Below are positions 60,849 to 64,000 of a stretch of 64,000 nt of DNA, in pieces; the stretch's first letter is position 1; the number at the start of each line of letters is the position of its first letter. The notes beneath the pieces were generated by a model that worked only from the letters and a program-made list of their open reading frames with translations, did no database searches and had not been told where the DNA came from. The DNA is from Opitutaceae bacterium (GTDB taxonomy: Bacteria > Verrucomicrobiota > Verrucomicrobiia > Opitutales > Opitutaceae): assembly GCA_024233285.1 (NCBI GenBank), contig JACKPU010000003.1, positions 124,001 through 188,000 of the forward strand, given 5' to 3'. The translations under genes were made by a program, and so were the position numbers.

Positions 60849-62069
60849 ATGCCCGCTGACAAGCCCGCACCCGCACCCATCGATCGCAGCACTTGGCTGC
60901 GGCCGTGGGCGCAGCTCAAATACTTCTCGTTTCAACCGGCGATCTTTCCGCGTCTGCTCGGACAGGTGTCGCCGGAGGCGCGTCCGGGTGATCTGGTCAA
61001 CGTTTACGACAAGGCCGGGCAGCGTGCCGGCATCGGCCTCTACAATCCGCGCGCCAAGATCCCGCTGCGGGTGGTCGCCCATGGCGACGTGCCGTGCGAC
61101 GAGGCGTATTTCGAAACCGCCATCCGCCGCGCGGTCGAACTGCGCCGCGTGATCTTCAAATTCGACGAAGTCTCCGACGCCTATCGGCTGATCAATTCGG
61201 ACGGCGACGGGCTGAGCGGCCTGACGATTGACCGTTATGGCGACACGCTGCTCTGCGAAGTGTATTCGCTTGGCATCGCCCAGCGCCTGCCGGGCTGGCT
61301 GCCGCTGTTGCACGAACTCGCGGGCACGAAGTGCGCGCGGGTGCAGGTCGATCACGATCTCGGCAGTCTCGAAGGCATCAAGGTGTCGTTGTTCAACGAA
61401 ACCAACGCCGCGGCGCCGGCCAAGGTGAAGATTCGCGAGCACGGCATCCGTTACGAGGTGGACTTCGCCGAAGGCCACAAGACCGGCTTCTTTTGCGATC
61501 AGCGCGAAAACCGGCGGGCCTTCACCCGGTTCACGGCCGGCGCGCGGGTGCTTGATTTGTGCTGCTACACCGCGGGCTTTTCGCTCAACGCCAAGGTGGC
61601 GGGCGGGGCGGAGGATGTGACCGCGGTCGACCTCGACGAAGCCGCGATCGCGCAGGCCAAGCGCAACGCCAATCTCAACCAGGCGCGCATCAAGTTCGTG
61701 CATGCCGACGCGTTTGCCTACGCGCGGCAAATGCAGACCAACGGCGAGAAATGGGACGTGGTGATGCTCGATCCGCCGAAGTTCATTTTCACCCGAGACG
61801 AACACGGGAACTGGGAGGGCCGGCAAAAATACGAGGACCTCAACCTGCTGGCGATCTCCCTCGTGAAACCCGGTGGCATTTTCGTGACCTGCTCGTGCTC
61901 GGGTTTGCTCTCGCTCGAGGATTTTGAGGCGCACGTCATCAAGGCGGCGCACCGGCAAAACCGAAGGCTGCAGTTCTTCGACCGCACCGGTCCCGGCGCG
62001 GATCATCCCGTCTATTCCAATTGCTTGGAGAGCCGCTACCTCAAGGTGCTGTGGGCACGGGTGGTGTGA
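60849..62069 (+). CDS. rlmI: Class I rRNA large subunit methyltransferase, RlmI type
   Basis: 406 aa. The N-terminal PUA-like domain (VNVYDKAGQRAGIGLYNP) is followed by a Rossmann methyltransferase: VLDLCCYTAGFSLNAKVAGGAEDVTAVDLD (SAM motif I, about 235), MLDPPKF (motif IV) and VTCSCSGLL. RlmI methylates C1962 of 23S rRNA at C5 in E. coli; the conserved Cys in TCSCS fits a cytosine-C5 enzyme. The start MPADKPAPAP is chosen over an upstream open frame that enters the divergent heparinase gene. Confidence 0.88.
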   Translation: MPADKPAPAPIDRSTWLRPWAQLKYFSFQPAIFPRLLGQVSPEARPGDLVNVYDKAGQRAGIGLYNPRAKIPLRVVAHGDVPCDEAYFETAIRRAVELRRVIFKFDEVSDAYRLINSDGDGLSGLTIDRYGDTLLCEVYSLGIAQRLPGWLPLLHELAGTKCARVQVDHDLGSLEGIKVSLFNETNAAAPAKVKIREHGIRYEVDFAEGHKTGFFCDQRENRRAFTRFTAGARVLDLCCYTAGFSLNAKVAGGAEDVTAVDLDEAAIAQAKRNANLNQARIKFVHADAFAYARQMQTNGEKWDVVMLDPPKFIFTRDEHGNWEGRQKYEDLNLLAISLVKPGGIFVTCSCSGLLSLEDFEAHVIKAAHRQNRRLQFFDRTGPGADHPVYSNCLESRYLKVLWARVV

Positions 62070-62073
62070 GGCG

Positions 62074-62310
62074 TCAAATCTGCTTGTGCGAGCCGTCGCA
62101 GAACGCGCCGTTGGCCGAGTGTTTGCAGCCGCACCAAGCAACGGTTGTTTCCTCGGTGAGTTCGACTTTCTTGGGCGCGATGCCCGTGCCCTTGTGCGAG
62201 CCGTCACAAAACGGCTGGTCTTGGGATTTGCCGCAGGCGCACCACCAGTAGGTGCCGGCGGGCATTTTCTTAACGTAGGGCGATTTTTGGGGGATTTCGG
62301 GGGTGGACAT
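62074..62310 (-). CDS. Double CDGSH iron-sulfur domain protein
   Basis: 78 aa. Two CDGSH units in tandem: CACGKSQDQPFCDGSH (about 24-39) and CGCKHSANGAFCDGSH (about 58-73). Each gives three Cys and one His to a redox-active, pH-sensitive 2Fe-2S cluster. Function in bacteria is poorly known; electron transfer or redox sensing is likely. It ends 5 bp after the convergent RlmI gene and lies 10 bp downstream of the yebC stop, so it is probably co-transcribed with yebC. Confidence 0.92.
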   Translation of the reverse strand: MSTPEIPQKSPYVKKMPAGTYWWCACGKSQDQPFCDGSHKGTGIAPKKVELTEETTVAWCGCKHSANGAFCDGSHKQI

Positions 62311-62320
62311 AAAGGGAGAC

Positions 62321-63052
62321 TTATTTGACGGCGGCCCAGACACGCTGGACGTCGTCGTGATCTTCGATGGCTTGGAGAAATTCGCCGACTTCGGCGCGCT
62401 GGGTGTCATCGAGTTCCGGAAATTGTTTGGCGACATAGCCGAGTTCGCTGGTCACGACCGTCCAGCCGTTTTCCTTGAGCCAGGTGGAGACCGCATGCAC
62501 GTCCGCGCGCTCCGTGATGAAACGCGCGCCAGCGTGATCCTCGGGAATGTCGTCGTTCTGGTTGGCGGTCAGCGGCTCGAAGTCATTCGCGCCCGCTTCG
62601 ATTGCAGCGGTTTCGAGATCGGTGCCGGCGTCGGGGTGGTGGGCCTCGACCAGCCCGACGTGATCGAACAGGAACTTGTTGCTGCCGGCATTACCGAGCA
62701 CGCCGTGGCGGAAGAGAACGCGCATTTCGGGGGCGGTGCGCTGATGGTTGTCGGTGTAGACCTCGACGATCACCGGCACTTTGTGCGGGGTGTAGCCCTC
62801 GAACACGACATGTTCGAGTGACGACTTGTCGCCGCCGAGACCGGCGCCCTTGGCGATGGCGCGCTCGATCACGTCGCGGGTCACACTGGCCTTCTTGGCC
62901 TTTTCCACCGCGGCATAGAGGCGCGCGTTGGCCGTGAGATCCGGCCCGCCGAGTTTGGCGGCGACGGTGATCTCCTTGGTCATCTTGCCGGCGACCTTGC
63001 TCTTCTTTTCGTTAATAATCGCACGTTTCGCGTGCAGCCATTGGCGTCCCAT
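62321..63052 (-). CDS. yebC: YebC/PmpR-family transcriptional/translational regulator
   Basis: 243 aa, usual length. Three-domain family with conserved EITVAAKLGGPDLTANARLYAAVEKAKKASVTRDVIERAIAK (DNA-binding segment) and VVFEGYTPHKVPVIVEVYTDN. The start MGRQWLHAKRA replaces the common MAGHSKWANIKHRK and is nearer the YeeN-like MGR branch. The frame upstream continues but overlaps the carbonic anhydrase on the other strand and is rejected. Some relatives aid translation at polyproline stalls, which is notable given efp nearby. Confidence 0.92.
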   Translation of the reverse strand: MGRQWLHAKRAIINEKKSKVAGKMTKEITVAAKLGGPDLTANARLYAAVEKAKKASVTRDVIERAIAKGAGLGGDKSSLEHVVFEGYTPHKVPVIVEVYTDNHQRTAPEMRVLFRHGVLGNAGSNKFLFDHVGLVEAHHPDAGTDLETAAIEAGANDFEPLTANQNDDIPEDHAGARFITERADVHAVSTWLKENGWTVVTSELGYVAKQFPELDDTQRAEVGEFLQAIEDHDDVQRVWAAVK

Positions 63053-63154
63053 AGGACGGGGAGCTTTGGCGGTTACTCCGCCCGCACGCAATCCGGAAGC
63101 AGCGTCAAGATTCGGGGTGGACAAGCGCACGCCAAAGCGAACCATCGCCGTTGC

Positions 63155-63802
63155 ATGAAATTCCTCAGCCACCTGTTTACGTCCAACCGGAATTGGGCGG
63201 AAAACATCCGGCAGCAGATGCCGGACTTCTTTTCCAAGCTGGCGAAACAGCAGTCTCCGAAATATTTGTGGATCGGGTGTTCGGACAGCCGCGTGCCGGC
63301 CAATGAGATCATCGGCCTGTTGCCGGGTGAGGTTTTCGTGCATCGCAACATCGCGAACGTGGTCGTGCATGCCGACCTGAACTGTCTTTCCGTCATTCAG
63401 TTTGCCGTGGATGTGCTCAAGGTGGAGCACATCATGGTGGTGGGCCATTACGGCTGCGGCGGCGTGCAGGCGGCGATGCGCTGCCAGCGCGTGGGCCTGG
63501 CGGACAACTGGCTGCGGCATGTGCAGGATGTAAAGACAAAGCATGCCGGTTGTTTGCATTGCCTGCAGGACGAACCGGCGCGGATCGAGCGGCTCTGCGA
63601 ATTGAATGTGATCGAACAGGCGGCCAACGTTTGCGCCACGACCGTGGTGCAGGATGCTTGGGCACGCGGCCAGCCGCTGGCGATTCACAGCTGGATTTAC
63701 GGTCTGCACGACGGCTTGCTCCGCGACTTGAAAATGACGCCCAACAGTGCCGAGTCTGTTGACAGTTGTTATCGGGAGGCTGTGGCGGCGCTGGCGGTCT
63801 GA
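63155..63802 (+). CDS. can: Beta-class carbonic anhydrase
   Basis: 215 aa. Interconverts CO2 and bicarbonate. Zinc ligands: Cys and Asp in WIGCSDSRVPANEI (about 42-44), His and Cys in VGHYGCGGVQAAM (about 98-101), the full Cys-Asp-His-Cys set of the family. The length and sequence FVHRNIANVVVHADLNCLSVI match the bacterial Can group. The ATG at 63155 aligns with the family's short N-terminal helix. Diverges from yebC; a bidirectional terminator follows. Confidence 0.95.
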   Translation: MKFLSHLFTSNRNWAENIRQQMPDFFSKLAKQQSPKYLWIGCSDSRVPANEIIGLLPGEVFVHRNIANVVVHADLNCLSVIQFAVDVLKVEHIMVVGHYGCGGVQAAMRCQRVGLADNWLRHVQDVKTKHAGCLHCLQDEPARIERLCELNVIEQAANVCATTVVQDAWARGQPLAIHSWIYGLHDGLLRDLKMTPNSAESVDSCYREAVAALAV

Positions 63803-63853
63803 GCACCTATCCAAGTCCCCGGCAGTTCGTTGCTGGCCCGCGAATCTGGTCAC

Positions 63854-63887
63854 AAAAAACCCGCGGGGGATGCACCGCGGGTTTTGA
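63854..63887. terminator. Bidirectional rho-independent terminator between can and efp
   Basis: AAAACCCGCGG (63856-63866) pairs with CCGCGGGTTTT (63875-63885), an 11-bp stem with an 8-nt loop. A6 on one side and T4 on the other can serve both strands. It lies between the two convergent genes. Confidence 0.88.
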
Positions 63888-63907
63888 TTTGAAAGCGTGG
63901 GCGCCGT

Positions 63908-64000
63908 TTACGCGCGGCCCATGTAGGAGCCGTCGATCGTGCTGACCTTGATCGTCTCGCCTTCCTTGATGAAGAGCGGCACGGAGACGACGAGGCCGGT
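63908..64000 (-). CDS. efp: Elongation factor P, C-terminal end (cut by window edge)
   Basis: The last 30 codons read TGLVVSVPLFIKEGETIKVS followed by TIDGSYMGRA and a TAA stop at 63908. TGLVV-VPLFI-EGE-IKV-T--G-Y is the typical end of the third OB domain of EF-P, which relieves ribosome stalling at polyproline. The N-terminal modified-lysine loop is outside the window. Confidence 0.9.
   Translation of the reverse strand, partial: TGLVVSVPLFIKEGETIKVSTIDGSYMGRA

Noticed and set aside
63053..63853. Upstream extension of the yebC frame to more than 500 codons
   Set aside because: It overlaps the carbonic anhydrase on the other strand. YebC proteins are about 240 aa, matching the start at 63052.

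Overview
The window is chromosomal, gene-dense and GC-rich. It looks like a Gram-negative member of the Verrucomicrobiota, most likely family Opitutaceae. This rests on gene content and order: HIT–phoH–7TM-HD–ybeY–DUF502–recO, an exosortase beside fabF, KDO transferase (LPS), a phosphate porin joined to pstSCAB-phoU with an unusually long PstC, GYF_2 membrane proteins and heparinase-type lyases. No single marker proves the family. There is no rRNA, phage, CRISPR array or intact transposase. One tRNA (His, GTG) is present.

Layout. (1) 1-9360, all minus strand: HIT protein, PhoH ATPase, 7TM-HD phosphohydrolase, YbeY, DUF502, RecO-like protein, a nuclease–helicase fusion, then pyrR and the start of pyrB. 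Several of these genes touch or overlap. A terminator-type hairpin lies just before the pyrR start, as expected for an attenuated pyrRB operon. (2) 9500-19905: fabF and an exosortase, an M16 peptidase, WaaA, a small low-GC gene with an attC-like site (candidate integron cassette), and a BNR/LamG protein. Most hairpin repeats of the window are here. (3) 19105-26891: overlapping metallophosphatase / MGDG-type glycosyltransferase / GT4 genes for envelope glycolipids, then an SNF2 helicase and a ClC channel with CBS domains. (4) 27060-33577: phosphate regulon in order porin, pstS, pstC, pstA, pstB, phoU, preceded by three Pho-box-like repeats with 11-bp spacing. (5) 33580-49040: housekeeping and envelope genes (DUF218, tRNA-His, EEP hydrolase, trpA, REC-GGDEF protein, lipid kinase, miaA, TolC-type protein, PpiD-like foldase, YihY, argS) and an aberrant thymidine-phosphorylase-like gene. 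(6) 49162-60730: accessory region with an isochorismatase-like hydrolase, a sterol-desaturase-family protein and a six-gene cluster. In that cluster two paralogous leaderless heparinase II/III-like proteins flank a PhyH dioxygenase, an NAD-dependent epimerase/dehydrogenase, an M81 (MlrC-type) enzyme and a GSA-type aminotransferase. (7) 60849-64000: RlmI-type methyltransferase, double-CDGSH protein, YebC, beta-carbonic anhydrase and the end of efp.

The best candidates for something undescribed are the heparinase-flanked cluster (51443-60730), the solitary integron-like cassette (16407-16949), palindromic repeats that sit in frame inside two coding genes (2777-2875 and 17678-17734), the pyrR leader hairpin, and the phosphorylase that has lost its family signature (47694-49040). 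All functions are inferred from motifs and context. No database search was possible.
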